Positions 52,230 through 61,060 of a stretch of DNA of 64,000 nucleotides are shown here, one piece after another. The notes under the pieces were generated by a model that saw only the letters and a list, made by a program, of their open reading frames with translations, made no database searches and was not told the origin of the DNA. Each line of letters starts with the position of its first letter. Position 1 is the first letter of the stretch. This stretch comes from Andeanibacterium fulvum (GTDB lineage Bacteria > Pseudomonadota > Alphaproteobacteria > Sphingomonadales > Sphingomonadaceae), in the NCBI RefSeq assembly GCF_037154085.1, contig NZ_JBANRM010000003.1, forward strand, positions 248,001-312,000, written 5' to 3'. A program made the position numbers and the translations under genes.

Positions 52230-54368
52230 TTATTTCTTGCCTGCGCTGGCGTCCTGATAATCCTCATTCGCCCGGGCGATGAGGTAGCTGTGAATAGCCT
52301 GCACATCTTCCTCGTTCAGGACATCGGCGAAGCTCGCCATGCCCTTCTCGCGATAGATGCCCTTCAGCACGATATCGTTGAACAAATCATGCGCTTCCTT
52401 GTCCATCCAGCGCAGGTCCTTCACCCCGCCGATCGCGTCCTCGCCATGGCAACGCACGCAGGTCTGGGAATATAGCTCTCGCCCACGCGTCACCTGCGCT
52501 TCCGTAGCTGTAAGCCGGGGCGGCGCGGGAATCTGCGATGGCGGCGGCATCGGCGGCAGGGTCACGCCCTTGGCATCCAGCTTGAACACCAGCAGTTTGG
52601 CCGTGGAGGTGCGGAACGGCCCGTTCTTGTTGAGATTATAGACCGGCGATCCGCCCCAGCCGGCATTGATCGCGATATATTGCTCGCCATCGATCATATA
52701 GGTGATCGGCCCGGCGACCGGCGCCTGGTCGATATTCATCTCCCACAGTTTCTTGCCATTATCCGCGCGATAGATCGCCAGTGTCTTGTTGATCGTGCCC
52801 TGCACCAGCAGATTGCCCGCGGTGGAAAGCACCCCCCCTGAGCCAGGAATGCCGTAATCTACGCGCCACTTTTCGGTCTGGGTCTTCGGGTCCCAGGCGA
52901 GGAGATAGCCTTTCTCGCTGGCCACCGCTTCGGCCTGCAACTTCGCCCGCAATTCCTGCTCATTGCCATAGGCCTGGCCGGAATTGCTGCGCCCCTTGAT
53001 GTAGCGATAGACGCCATCTTCCGCCCGCGCATAGACGGAACCCTGTTCCTGCGCGGAGAAATACATCAGGCCGGTCAGCGGGCTGTAGCTCATCGGATGC
53101 CACGTATGGCCAGCCATCCAGCTGGGGCTCATCAGGTGGGGCTTGGTGGTATTATGCGCGCCGGGCTGCAGCACCGGGCGGCCGGTCTTCATGTCGATAT
53201 GGCTGGCCCATGTATTGACCGAAACATAGGACTTGCCGGAGATCAGCTCGCCCGTCTTGCGGTCGATCACATAGAAGAAACCGTTCTTCGGCGCCTGCAT
53301 CGCCACCTTGCGCTGCTTGCCTTTGATCTTCATGTCGGCCAGCACGATGGGCTGGGTGCAGGTGTAATCCCAGTCCTCTTCCGGCACCATCTGATAGTGC
53401 CACTTGTACTCGCCAGTGGTCGCGCTCACCGCCACCATGGAGCAGAGGAACAGATTGTCGCCCTTCCCCTCGCTGCGGAAGTGCCACATATGCGGCGCCC
53501 CGTTGCCGGTGCCGATATAGACCGTGTCCAGTTCCGGGTCATAGGCGAAGGCATCCCAGGCGTTGCCGCCCGCGCCCGCTTCCCAGAACTTGCCGAACCA
53601 GGTCGGCTGGGCAATCTTCATCGCGCTGTCCGAAGCCTCGCCATCCGGGCCTTTCGCCGGATCGGTGGGGACGATGTAGAACTTCCAGAGCTTCTTGCCC
53701 GTTTCCGCATCCCATGCGGTGACGAAGCCGCGCGATCCATAATCCGCGCCGCCATTGCCGATCACCACCTTGCCGTCATAGACGCGCGGCGCGCCGGTGA
53801 TCGAATATTCCTGCCCTTCGGGGAAGGTCTGGCTGGACCAGATTTCGCGCCCGTCCTTCGCGTCGATAGCGATCAGGCGGCCGTCCAGCGCACCGATGTA
53901 AATCTTGCCGTTCCACGCCGCGATCCCGCGCGCCGAAGGGCCGCAGCAGGCCAGCCGCGCCCATTCCGGGCCAACCTTGGGATCATAGGTCCACAGCTTG
54001 CGCCCGGTCTTGCCGTCATAGGCAGTGACCACGTTGTAGATGCTTTCATTATAAAGCACCCCGTCCACCACCAGCGGACTGGCCTGCACGCCGCGATAGG
54101 TTTCCAGATCGTCATACCAGGCAAGACCGAGGCGCTGCACATTGCCGTCATTGATCTGCTTGAGCGGAGAGAAGCGCTGCTCGTCCCAGGTGCGACTGTA
54201 GCTCATCCAGTCGCCGACATTGGCTGGGGCATCCGCCTTGCGCAGCCGCTCGCCATTGACCGGCCCGGCGCTGGCCGAAACGCAACTTGCGAACAAGCCG
54301 ATGGTTGCCAATGCGCCAATTGCGCGGGAAGCGAAGCGCGAAGCGCCGCGTTGAAAATCCAGTATCAT
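52230..54368 (-). CDS. Quinohemoprotein (PQQ plus haem c) dehydrogenase, copy 1
   Basis: 712 residues. An N-terminal signal region leads to an eight-bladed PQQ beta-propeller (about 45-600) with W-docking motifs (AYDGKTGRKLWTY, AIDAKDGREIW and AWDAETGKKLWKF), the vicinal disulfide ACCG that stacks on PQQ, and the catalytic-base region EEDWDYTCTQ. A C-terminal cytochrome c domain has CVRCH (about 638) and GMASFADVLNEEDV with the axial Met. This is the type II alcohol dehydrogenase architecture: periplasmic oxidation of an alcohol or aldehyde with electrons passed to a c-type cytochrome. Copy 2 lies at 57.8-59.9 kb. Confidence 0.93.
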   Translation of the reverse strand: MILDFQRGASRFASRAIGALATIGLFASCVSASAGPVNGERLRKADAPANVGDWMSYSRTWDEQRFSPLKQINDGNVQRLGLAWYDDLETYRGVQASPLVVDGVLYNESIYNVVTAYDGKTGRKLWTYDPKVGPEWARLACCGPSARGIAAWNGKIYIGALDGRLIAIDAKDGREIWSSQTFPEGQEYSITGAPRVYDGKVVIGNGGADYGSRGFVTAWDAETGKKLWKFYIVPTDPAKGPDGEASDSAMKIAQPTWFGKFWEAGAGGNAWDAFAYDPELDTVYIGTGNGAPHMWHFRSEGKGDNLFLCSMVAVSATTGEYKWHYQMVPEEDWDYTCTQPIVLADMKIKGKQRKVAMQAPKNGFFYVIDRKTGELISGKSYVSVNTWASHIDMKTGRPVLQPGAHNTTKPHLMSPSWMAGHTWHPMSYSPLTGLMYFSAQEQGSVYARAEDGVYRYIKGRSNSGQAYGNEQELRAKLQAEAVASEKGYLLAWDPKTQTEKWRVDYGIPGSGGVLSTAGNLLVQGTINKTLAIYRADNGKKLWEMNIDQAPVAGPITYMIDGEQYIAINAGWGGSPVYNLNKNGPFRTSTAKLLVFKLDAKGVTLPPMPPPSQIPAPPRLTATEAQVTRGRELYSQTCVRCHGEDAIGGVKDLRWMDKEAHDLFNDIVLKGIYREKGMASFADVLNEEDVQAIHSYLIARANEDYQDASAGKK

Positions 54369-54432
54369 CCTCAATCCCGTTCAAGCAGGTTTGGCATAGG
54401 CTTTGCCGGTCGCGCGCACCAAAGTGAAGCCT

Positions 54433-54455
54433 TCTTAGCAAGCAAAACAAATTAT
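54433..54455. promoter_or_regulatory. TTAGC-type site in the divergent dehydrogenase/SMP-30 promoter
   Basis: It contains TTAGCAAGCAAAACAAATTA, the closest match to the 30.1 kb site. It lies about 65 bases before the minus-strand dehydrogenase start and about 90 before the plus-strand SMP-30-like start, where one protein could control both units. Confidence 0.5.
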
Positions 54456-54545
54456 GTTTCGCCACACCCCTTTTCACACCGTCCTCGCAGTATATTGTGG
54501 CCGCGATTAGGAACCTATCGTTCCCATTCGGGGGAGAGATTTGAA

Positions 54546-55508
54546 ATGATACGACGCAGCGCCATGCTTGCGGCCCTGCTGCTTGCCGGCACGATTGCCC
54601 TCCCGGCCGCGCTTCAGGCGGCCGAGGGCGCCCCGGCGGATATTCCGATCAACGGCAGCCGCATCTTCCCCGAAAGCATCAGTGCCGACATCGACGGCAA
54701 CATCTATGTCGGCAGCGCCAATGGCACGATCTATCGCGTCGAGAGCGAAGGTACGACCGCCGAGCCCTGGATTCTCCCCAGCGCGGAAAACGGCCTGACC
54801 TCGCTGTTCGGCGTGCTGGCAGACGAAAATCGCGGGCTGCTGTGGGTATGCAACAATCCCCCCTTCGGCGGCCCGCCCCAGCCCGGCGCAAAGTCCGGCC
54901 TCAAGAGCTTCGACCTGTTCAGCGGCGAGCTGAGGGGCACTTACGATTTCCCGGGTGACGGCCCCGCCGCCTGCAATGACATGACGATCCAGAACCTGGC
55001 CGACATCTACGTCACCGATACGGCGGGCGGGCGGATTTTCCACCTTGCCCCGGATGCGGAGGAGTTGGAACTCTTCGCGCAGAGCCCGGAACTGGTGGGT
55101 GTGGACGGCATCGCGGTTTCCGGCGACGGCACGCTCTACATCAACAATGTCCGCCAGAACCTCGTCCAGCGGATCAAGCAGAACCCGGACGCGACCTATG
55201 CGGGGCTCACCACCCTCACCTTGTCAGAGCCGGTCAGCGGCCCGGACGCCCTGCGTCTGGTAGGCGACAATCGCTTCCTGCAGGCAGAAGGATCGGGCAA
55301 CCGGGTCACCTATGTGGAAGTGAACGGCAATAGCGCAAAAATCACTCCAATCCGCACCGGCCTCGATTCCTCCCCCGGCGTCACCCATGTGAACGGCATC
55401 GCCTATGCCACCGAAGGCAAGATCGCCTACATGTTCGATCCCGCGCTGAAGGATAAGAGCCCCGATCCCTTCATCATCCGCGCCTTCAAACTGCCGGACT
55501 GGCCATGA
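54546..55508 (+). CDS. Exported SMP-30/gluconolactonase-like beta-propeller protein
   Basis: 320 residues: a signal peptide (to LQAAEG), then a six-bladed propeller pattern with repeated 'GNIYVGSANGTIYRV', 'LLWVCNNP', 'ADIYVTDTAGGRIFHL' and 'GVDGIAVSGDGTLYINNV' strands. Some SMP-30 members are calcium-dependent lactonases. An export signal is unusual for a sugar lactonase but fits a periplasmic pathway, for instance opening a lactone formed by the PQQ dehydrogenases (inference). GGGGGAGAG lies about 8 bases before the ATG. Its stop overlaps the next start (ATGA). Confidence 0.75.
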   Translation: MIRRSAMLAALLLAGTIALPAALQAAEGAPADIPINGSRIFPESISADIDGNIYVGSANGTIYRVESEGTTAEPWILPSAENGLTSLFGVLADENRGLLWVCNNPPFGGPPQPGAKSGLKSFDLFSGELRGTYDFPGDGPAACNDMTIQNLADIYVTDTAGGRIFHLAPDAEELELFAQSPELVGVDGIAVSGDGTLYINNVRQNLVQRIKQNPDATYAGLTTLTLSEPVSGPDALRLVGDNRFLQAEGSGNRVTYVEVNGNSAKITPIRTGLDSSPGVTHVNGIAYATEGKIAYMFDPALKDKSPDPFIIRAFKLPDWP

Positions 55509-56242
55509 GAACCGCACTGACCCCCGCGCTGGCCGCCCTTGCGCTGGCAGGTGCCGCGCTCGCCCTGCCCCAGCCAGCCGCTGCGCAGAAGCTCTCACCG
55601 GCGCAGATCGATGCGGAAGTGAACGCCCTTACTGCCCGGATCGAGAAGCTGGAAGGCACCCGCGCCGTCAAGAAATTGCAGCGCGCCTTCGGCTATTACG
55701 TCGACCGGGGCCTGTGGGGCGATGCGGCGGACCTGTTCACCGATGATGGCACGGTCGAGATCGGCGTGGACGGCGTCTATGTCGGCAAGGTGCGCATCCG
55801 CGAATATCTCAAGCTTCTGCATGGCGGGCAGGAAGGGCTGATCTACGGACAGCTCAACGAATGGGTCACGCTCCAGCCTTCCATCGAGGTAGCAAAGGAC
55901 GGCCGCAGCGCCACCGCGCGCTGGCGCGATCTGGGCATGCTGGGCCAGTACAAGAAGCACGCCGAATGGCGCGACGGCATTTACGAGAACAGCTATGAGA
56001 AGGGCTCGGACGGGATCTGGCGGATCAAGTCGCTCCACCTCTATGTCAACTTCCTCGCCCCTTACGAGAAGGGCTGGGCACGGCTGAAGCCGGGCGAAGG
56101 CCTAGTGCAGTCCGAAGCGTCAAAGGCCTATCCCGCGGACCGTCCGCCGACGACGAGCTACAAGCCCTTCCCGGAAGTGCAGGTACCGCCTTTCCAGACC
56201 CCCAATCCCGCGACCGGCAAGCCGGTGAAGGGAGGCAAGTGA
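55505..56242 (+). CDS. Exported SnoaL-like (NTF2-fold) protein, paralogue 1
   Basis: 245 residues with a signal peptide (to AAAQ). A short helix (EVNALTARIEKLEGTRAVKKLQ) leads to the SnoaL_4-type start FGYYVDRGLWGDAADLFTDDGTVEIG, and a conserved proline-rich tail (ADRPPTTSYKPFPEVQVPPFQTPNPATGKPVKG) ends the protein. The NTF2 fold often forms a conical pocket with an Asp or His pair for hydration, isomerisation or cyclisation; no substrate is known. First of three tandem paralogues; its ATG overlaps the SMP-30 stop. Confidence 0.82.
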   Translation: MRTALTPALAALALAGAALALPQPAAAQKLSPAQIDAEVNALTARIEKLEGTRAVKKLQRAFGYYVDRGLWGDAADLFTDDGTVEIGVDGVYVGKVRIREYLKLLHGGQEGLIYGQLNEWVTLQPSIEVAKDGRSATARWRDLGMLGQYKKHAEWRDGIYENSYEKGSDGIWRIKSLHLYVNFLAPYEKGWARLKPGEGLVQSEASKAYPADRPPTTSYKPFPEVQVPPFQTPNPATGKPVKGGK

Positions 56243-56973
56243 TGCGCGGATTGAAACCCTTGCAGATGTTGGTGCTGGCCACGGCGGCCCTCGCCACAAG
56301 CACCCCTGCCCTCGCCCAGACCCAGAGCCCGGAAGCCCGCCTCGCGTCCTATCGCGAGCGCGTTGAACGGCTGGAGGACCAGGACGCAATCGAGAACCTC
56401 CAGGCCGATTACGGATATTATTTCGACAAGGGCCTGTGGGACGATGTAGCCGACCTGTTCAGCAAGGATGGCAGCTTCGAATATGGCCAGCGCGGCGTTT
56501 ATATCGGGCGCGAACGTATCCGCCGTGCGCTGCTGCTGTTCGGCCCGAACGGTCTCGCCCCGGCCCATCTCAACAACCACATGCAACTGCAAAGCGTGAT
56601 CGTGGTGGCGAAGGACGGCAAGACCGCCACCGGCCGCTGGCAAGGCATGGTGATGCTGGGCGAACCGGGCCACAACGGTGTGTGGGGCGTCGGCATCTAT
56701 GAAAACCGCTATGTGAAGGAAGCGGGCGTCTGGAAGATTTCCAGCCTGCATTTCTACCCTACGGCGCTGACCGATTACGATCTGGGCTTCATGAAATCGG
56801 CCCTGCCGATGGAAGGGACCAGCGCGCTGTTCCCGCCCGACAGGCCGCCGACCGAGGTCTATCGCACGCTGCCGGGCAATTACATCCCGCCGTTCAGCTT
56901 CGACCATCCGGTTACGGGCAAGTCCCTGAAGGACCTGCCACAACCGCCTGACGACGTGGTGGGGAGGAAGTGA
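56242..56973 (+). CDS. Exported SnoaL-like (NTF2-fold) protein, paralogue 2
   Basis: 243 residues with a signal peptide (to ALAQ). It shares with its neighbours the ERLEDQDAIENLQADYGYYFDKGLWDDVADLF core, the GVYIGRERIRRALLLFG and NNHMQLQ segments and the tail PPDRPPTEVYRTLPGNYIPPFSFDHPVTGK. The ATG at 56242 is preferred (GGAGG upstream); a GTG one codon earlier is possible. Start and stop are each coupled to the flanking paralogues by overlap of a base or so. Function unknown. Confidence 0.82.
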   Translation: MRGLKPLQMLVLATAALATSTPALAQTQSPEARLASYRERVERLEDQDAIENLQADYGYYFDKGLWDDVADLFSKDGSFEYGQRGVYIGRERIRRALLLFGPNGLAPAHLNNHMQLQSVIVVAKDGKTATGRWQGMVMLGEPGHNGVWGVGIYENRYVKEAGVWKISSLHFYPTALTDYDLGFMKSALPMEGTSALFPPDRPPTEVYRTLPGNYIPPFSFDHPVTGKSLKDLPQPPDDVVGRK

Positions 56974-57764
56974 TGAAGATGCGCATTCTTCTCGCGGCTA
57001 GCCTGCTGGCTGCGACTGCCACGCCCGCCTTGGCGCAGGACAAGCCGGCCGAGCAGAAGCTCGACCAGCTCGAGGCCCGCATCACCCGGCTGGAAGATCT
57101 CAACCAGATCGAAGTGCTTCAACGCACCTATGGCTATTTCGTGGACAAGGGCCAGTGGACCCAGCTCTCTGAGTTGTTCACGGACGATGCCACGCTGGAA
57201 ATCGGCGGCAAGGGCCTGTTCCTGGGCAAGAAGCGCGTGCTGGAATATATGCAGACCGCCTTCGGCGCCGATGGTGCCAAGCCGGGCATGCTAGCCAACC
57301 ACATGCAATTCCAGCCCGTGCCCGACATCTCGGCCGACGGGAAGACCGGCTGGGTTCGCAGCCGCGCCTATGTGATGAGCATGGGCGGCTGGGGCCTGCC
57401 GCTTTACGAAAACGAATATCGCAAGGGCGATGACGGCATCTGGCGTATCAGCCGCCTGTCCGGCCCCTTCACCATGTACACCAACTGGGATGGCTGGGGT
57501 AAGAACGCGCTGAACAATACCTGGCCGGACAAGTTCGATCCGCCGCCGGACCTTCCGCCGTCGACGGTCTATCTGACCTATCCCGCCTATTACATCGTGC
57601 CGTTCCATTACCCGAACCCGGTGACCGGCAAGGCCTTCAAGCCCGATGCGGGCGAAGTGGGCGCCTATCACCGCCCGCCGGGTACGCCGGAGCAGGCCGC
57701 CTCATTGAAGGCGGGCCGCCTCGTCGATGGAACCCAGCCGATTGCCGAACCGCCCAAGGACTGA
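56973..57764 (+). CDS. Exported SnoaL-like (NTF2-fold) protein, paralogue 3
   Basis: 263 residues with a signal peptide (to ALAQD). The core is LDQLEARITRLEDLNQIEVLQRTYGYFVDKGQWTQLSELFTDDATLEIGG, with KKRVLEYMQTAF and NHMQFQP as in paralogue 2, and an extended tail after PPDLPPSTVYLTYPAYYIVPFHYPNPVTGK. GGGGAGG precedes the ATG. It ends 5 bases before the second quinohemoprotein gene. The proline-rich tails shared by all three may contact a partner; that is inference. Confidence 0.82.
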   Translation: MKMRILLAASLLAATATPALAQDKPAEQKLDQLEARITRLEDLNQIEVLQRTYGYFVDKGQWTQLSELFTDDATLEIGGKGLFLGKKRVLEYMQTAFGADGAKPGMLANHMQFQPVPDISADGKTGWVRSRAYVMSMGGWGLPLYENEYRKGDDGIWRISRLSGPFTMYTNWDGWGKNALNNTWPDKFDPPPDLPPSTVYLTYPAYYIVPFHYPNPVTGKAFKPDAGEVGAYHRPPGTPEQAASLKAGRLVDGTQPIAEPPKD

Positions 57765-57769
57765 TTTCG

Positions 57770-59869
57770 ATGCCTTTCCGCAAACGCCTTGCCGCGCAGG
57801 TCGCGGGCCTTCTCACGCTTTTCCTGGCGGTCTTCACGCTGCAGGCCGGTTCGCCTGCCATTGCGCAGGGTCCGGCGAACCTGCTGGCCAATCCGCCGGC
57901 AGGGGCATGGCCGAGCGACGGGCGCGATTACACCGCCCAACGTTACAGCCCGCTCACTCAGATCAACGCCCAGAACGTGGGGCAACTGGGCCTTGCGTGG
58001 TATGCCGATCTCGACACCTATCGCGGGGTGGAAGGCACACCGATCTATGCGGACGGTGTACTCTACAACATCCTAGCCTGGAACATCACCTCGGCTTACG
58101 ACGCGAAGACCGGCAAGCTGCTGTGGACCTTCGATCCGCAAGTGCCGCGCGAATATGGCCGCTATGCCTGTTGTGAGCCTGTCTCGCGCGGGCTGGCCAT
58201 GTGGAACGGCAAGATCATCATCGCCACGCTGGACGGGCGCGTAATCGGGCTGGACGCCAAGACGGGCAAGCAGATCTGGTCCACCCAGACCTTCAGTCAC
58301 GACATGCCCTATTCCATCACCGGCGCGCCGCGCGTGTTCGATGGCAAGGTGGTGGTCGGCCAGTCGGGCGGTGATCTGGGCGTGCGCGGCTTCGTGATCG
58401 CGCTGGATGCCGATACAGGCCAGAAGCTGTGGAAGTTCTTCCTCGCCCCCGGCAATCCGGCAGATGGCCCGGATGGAGAGGCTTCGGATTCCATCATGGA
58501 TATGGCCCGCAAGACCTGGCACGGCGAATATTGGAAGCTGGGTGGCGGCGCCAATGCGTGGGATTCCATCGCTTACGATCCGGCCAACAAGCTCGTCTTC
58601 GTCGGCACCGGCAATGGCTCGCCCCTCTCGCGCTATCACCGCAGCGAGAACAAGGGCGACAATCTGTTCGTCTGCTCCATCGTCGCCCTGCACGCCGATA
58701 CGGGCACCTATGCCTGGCATTACCAGATGGTGCCGGGGGAAGACTGGGATTACACCTGCACCTCCTCGATCATCAGCGCCGACCTCAAGATCGGCGGCAA
58801 GATGCGCCAGGTGATCATGCAGGCGCCGAAGAACGGCTTCTTCTATGTGATCGACCGCAAGACCGGGAAGCTGATCAGCGCGGAAACGCATGTGAAGGTG
58901 AACTGGGCCTTCGGGATCGACAAGAAGACCGGCCGCCCGATCGAGAACCCGGAAACCCGCTATGGCGTCGATCCGGTGCTGGTCTATCCCGGCCCCGGCG
59001 GCGCGCATAACTGGTTTCCCATGGCCTTCAGCCCGCGCACCAAGCTGGCCTATTTCCCGGCCTACCAGTCGGGCATGGTCTATGCGCTGGACCCGAACTT
59101 CAAGCCGCAGCCCTTCCGTTCCAACGCCGGTTGGGGCGGCTATACGGGCGAAGCCATGCAGAAGCGCATGAAGCTGATGGAACAGGCCAATGCGGACGAG
59201 AAGGCATGGCTGACTGCCTATGATCCGGTGAAGCAGAAGATCGCCTGGCAGGTGCCCCTGCCCCGCCACGGCAATGGCGGCGTGTTCGTCACCGCTTCCG
59301 ATCTGGTCTTCGAAGGCACCACCAAGCAGACCTTCGCCGCCTTCGATGCGAAGAGCGGCAAGGTTCTGTGGGAATATCCGACCCAGAGCGCGCCGGTTTC
59401 CGGCGGCATCACCTATGAGCTGGATGGCGTCCAATATGTCGCCATCAATGCCGGCTGGGGCGGCGGTGCCGCGCAGATAGAGCGCGGCGCCGGCATCGAA
59501 CTACCCCGCGCACCTGCCCGCCTGCTGGTGTTCAAGCTGGGCGGCACCCAGCAGCTTCCTCCGCTGGCCAAGGCAGAGGCAATCCCCAACCCGCCCCCGC
59601 TGCGTGCCAGCGAGGCGTCGGTGGCCAAAGGCGCGGAGCTGTTCGCCAACACCTGCGCCCTGTGCCACGGCGCCAACGCCAAGGGCGGCGTGAAGGATCT
59701 GCGGCACATGACCATGGAAACTCACGGCAAGTTCAACGACATCGTGCTGAAGGGCCTCTATCAGGACAAGGGCATGGCGAGCTTTGCCGACATATTGAAG
59801 CCGGACGATGTGGAGGCGATCCACAATTACCTGATCGCCCGCGCCAATGAGGATTGGGGCGCGGACTAA
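57770..59869 (+). CDS. Quinohemoprotein (PQQ plus haem c) dehydrogenase, copy 2
   Basis: 699 residues, same architecture as copy 1: a signal peptide (to PAIAQG), a PQQ propeller (about 45-590) with AYDAKTGKLLWTF, the vicinal ACCEP cysteines, GEDWDYTCTS and ALDADTGQKLWKF, and a cytochrome c domain with CALCH (about 627) and GMASFADILKPDDV. The two copies are clearly homologous along the whole length but differ in the substrate-side loops (residues 375-460), so they probably act on different or successive substrates. Last gene of the five-gene plus-strand unit from 54.5 kb. Confidence 0.93.
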   Translation: MPFRKRLAAQVAGLLTLFLAVFTLQAGSPAIAQGPANLLANPPAGAWPSDGRDYTAQRYSPLTQINAQNVGQLGLAWYADLDTYRGVEGTPIYADGVLYNILAWNITSAYDAKTGKLLWTFDPQVPREYGRYACCEPVSRGLAMWNGKIIIATLDGRVIGLDAKTGKQIWSTQTFSHDMPYSITGAPRVFDGKVVVGQSGGDLGVRGFVIALDADTGQKLWKFFLAPGNPADGPDGEASDSIMDMARKTWHGEYWKLGGGANAWDSIAYDPANKLVFVGTGNGSPLSRYHRSENKGDNLFVCSIVALHADTGTYAWHYQMVPGEDWDYTCTSSIISADLKIGGKMRQVIMQAPKNGFFYVIDRKTGKLISAETHVKVNWAFGIDKKTGRPIENPETRYGVDPVLVYPGPGGAHNWFPMAFSPRTKLAYFPAYQSGMVYALDPNFKPQPFRSNAGWGGYTGEAMQKRMKLMEQANADEKAWLTAYDPVKQKIAWQVPLPRHGNGGVFVTASDLVFEGTTKQTFAAFDAKSGKVLWEYPTQSAPVSGGITYELDGVQYVAINAGWGGGAAQIERGAGIELPRAPARLLVFKLGGTQQLPPLAKAEAIPNPPPLRASEASVAKGAELFANTCALCHGANAKGGVKDLRHMTMETHGKFNDIVLKGLYQDKGMASFADILKPDDVEAIHNYLIARANEDWGAD

Positions 59870-60616
59870 GCCTCGCCAGCACCCTGTTCACCCCCTGCGC
59901 GCCTCCGGGCGGCGGGGGGTGTTACACCTGTTACACTGTTCGGCAGGAAGAGTTGTCCCTCCCCCGGGTCGGGGAGCGGGTTGGTACAACTTCACGAATT
60001 TCACGCATGTGCTGCATGGAAAGTCCGTGTGAAAATATCGGATTTTCAGCGAGGGCCCACCTCCGCCGCCAAACGCGCAGACGGCCCGCCGCCCAACGAA
60101 GCCAGACGGGCGGAGCCAGATCGACACTGTCAAAGAGCCCCGCCGCCATGGCAGATTACAGGCGTGTAGGAAAATGGTTCGAGCGGATGGGCGGGAGGCA
60201 GATAAGCTGGTACTCTTCCGGAAGGCCGGGCACTACGGTGCGAGCTTTCTTCTAGGGCGGACCAATTAGGTAGACTATCCCCGGAATTCGCCGGAATTTC
60301 GGAGTTCTCCGTAATTCTCCCCGAATCCCATAGGGTGAGCGGAAACAGTGACTGAGTGCACTGACACCGTTATTCCGCGTGGACAAATTCCGGTCTGACG
60401 AGGCGTCCGCTAAGGAGCGGTACGGATCGCTGGCTCTATGGCTGAAATGGGGTGGAAAGCGGGCATTCAGAAACGATCCGTCCAATTCTCCAAGCGAAGC
60501 CCGCTGGTCACCGCTCTTGGCCGTCAAGGCCACTAACATCAAAGATTGCGTGAAGGCTAACATAGCTTCGGGCCTCTAGGGTTTCAGAGGCTCGGACCTT
60601 GTGGCATTCCAAAAGC
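59870..60616. other. Low-coding stretch with short 9-bp-periodic repeats
   Basis: No supported gene in 747 bases. At 59920-59937 a 9-mer of the form TGTTACACY is repeated in tandem, and near 59989-60015 a second 9-bp-periodic run (CTTCACGAA, then TTTCACGCA) occurs. At 60280-60320 the sequence is a run of CCGGAATT-like units. Small open frames on both strands (for example 60148-60255 and 60252-60563 minus) show no recognisable product. It looks like decayed or acquired sequence. Confidence 0.4.
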
Positions 60617-61060
60617 ATGGACAACGGTTTCGAATACCTTCGCCGCAAATCACTCTTGTATTTTGGTGGAGGTAGCGTGATCGCCTTACTACTCATCGTG
60701 ACGCTTTTTGGACGCGAGCCTCCTCCCGCTTCAACCGTCGTAGGCACCTACGCTAGCGACTGTTGCGGTTAATTGAGGCTGGATGAGAACACCGTTTTCG
60801 TGGACGGACAGGCTATCTCTTATACGCTGGGTCGTGACAACCAAGGGGTTCACGTGCTGCCAACAGAACCGATTGTCATTCGAGATGGCAAGCTCACAGT
60901 ATCCCCCGATGACCACCTATACAAACTTCCGCTCAAGGACCGAGAAGAGTCCAGTTCGCTCCAAGTGATAGACATTAAGACCTACGAACTGATCGAATTG
61001 GTAAGGCGCAAACGACCGCAATGTCGTCGTTTGCTGACAGTCCGCTTTTCGCCAGAATGA
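60617..61060 (+). pseudogene. Small membrane-anchored protein gene interrupted by an in-frame stop
   Basis: From an ATG at 60617 a frame encodes 51 residues with a TM segment (SVIALLLIVTLFG), ending GTYASDCCG at a TAA at 60770-60772. The same frame continues without a gap from a TTG at 60773 for 95 residues (RLDENTVFVDGQAISYTLGR...). The upstream part alone has an anchor and no domain; the downstream part alone lacks a good ribosome site. The simplest reading is one gene of about 147 codons with a nonsense change; a stop-restart (TAATTG) is the alternative. The 3' end runs into a 102-bp repeat. Confidence 0.5.

Noticed and set aside
53097..54545. In-frame upstream extension of the SMP-30-like gene
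   Set aside because: It would overlap the confident dehydrogenase gene on the other strand; the ATG at 54546 has a good ribosome site and starts a signal peptide.
52230..59869. Assignment of the dehydrogenases to polyvinyl-alcohol or polyether degradation
   Set aside because: The order propeller then C-terminal haem fits type II alcohol dehydrogenase; no oxidised-PVA hydrolase or polyether genes are seen.
60145..60579. Several small open frames on both strands
   Set aside because: No ribosome sites, no recognisable products and mutual overlap; likely chance frames in decayed DNA.
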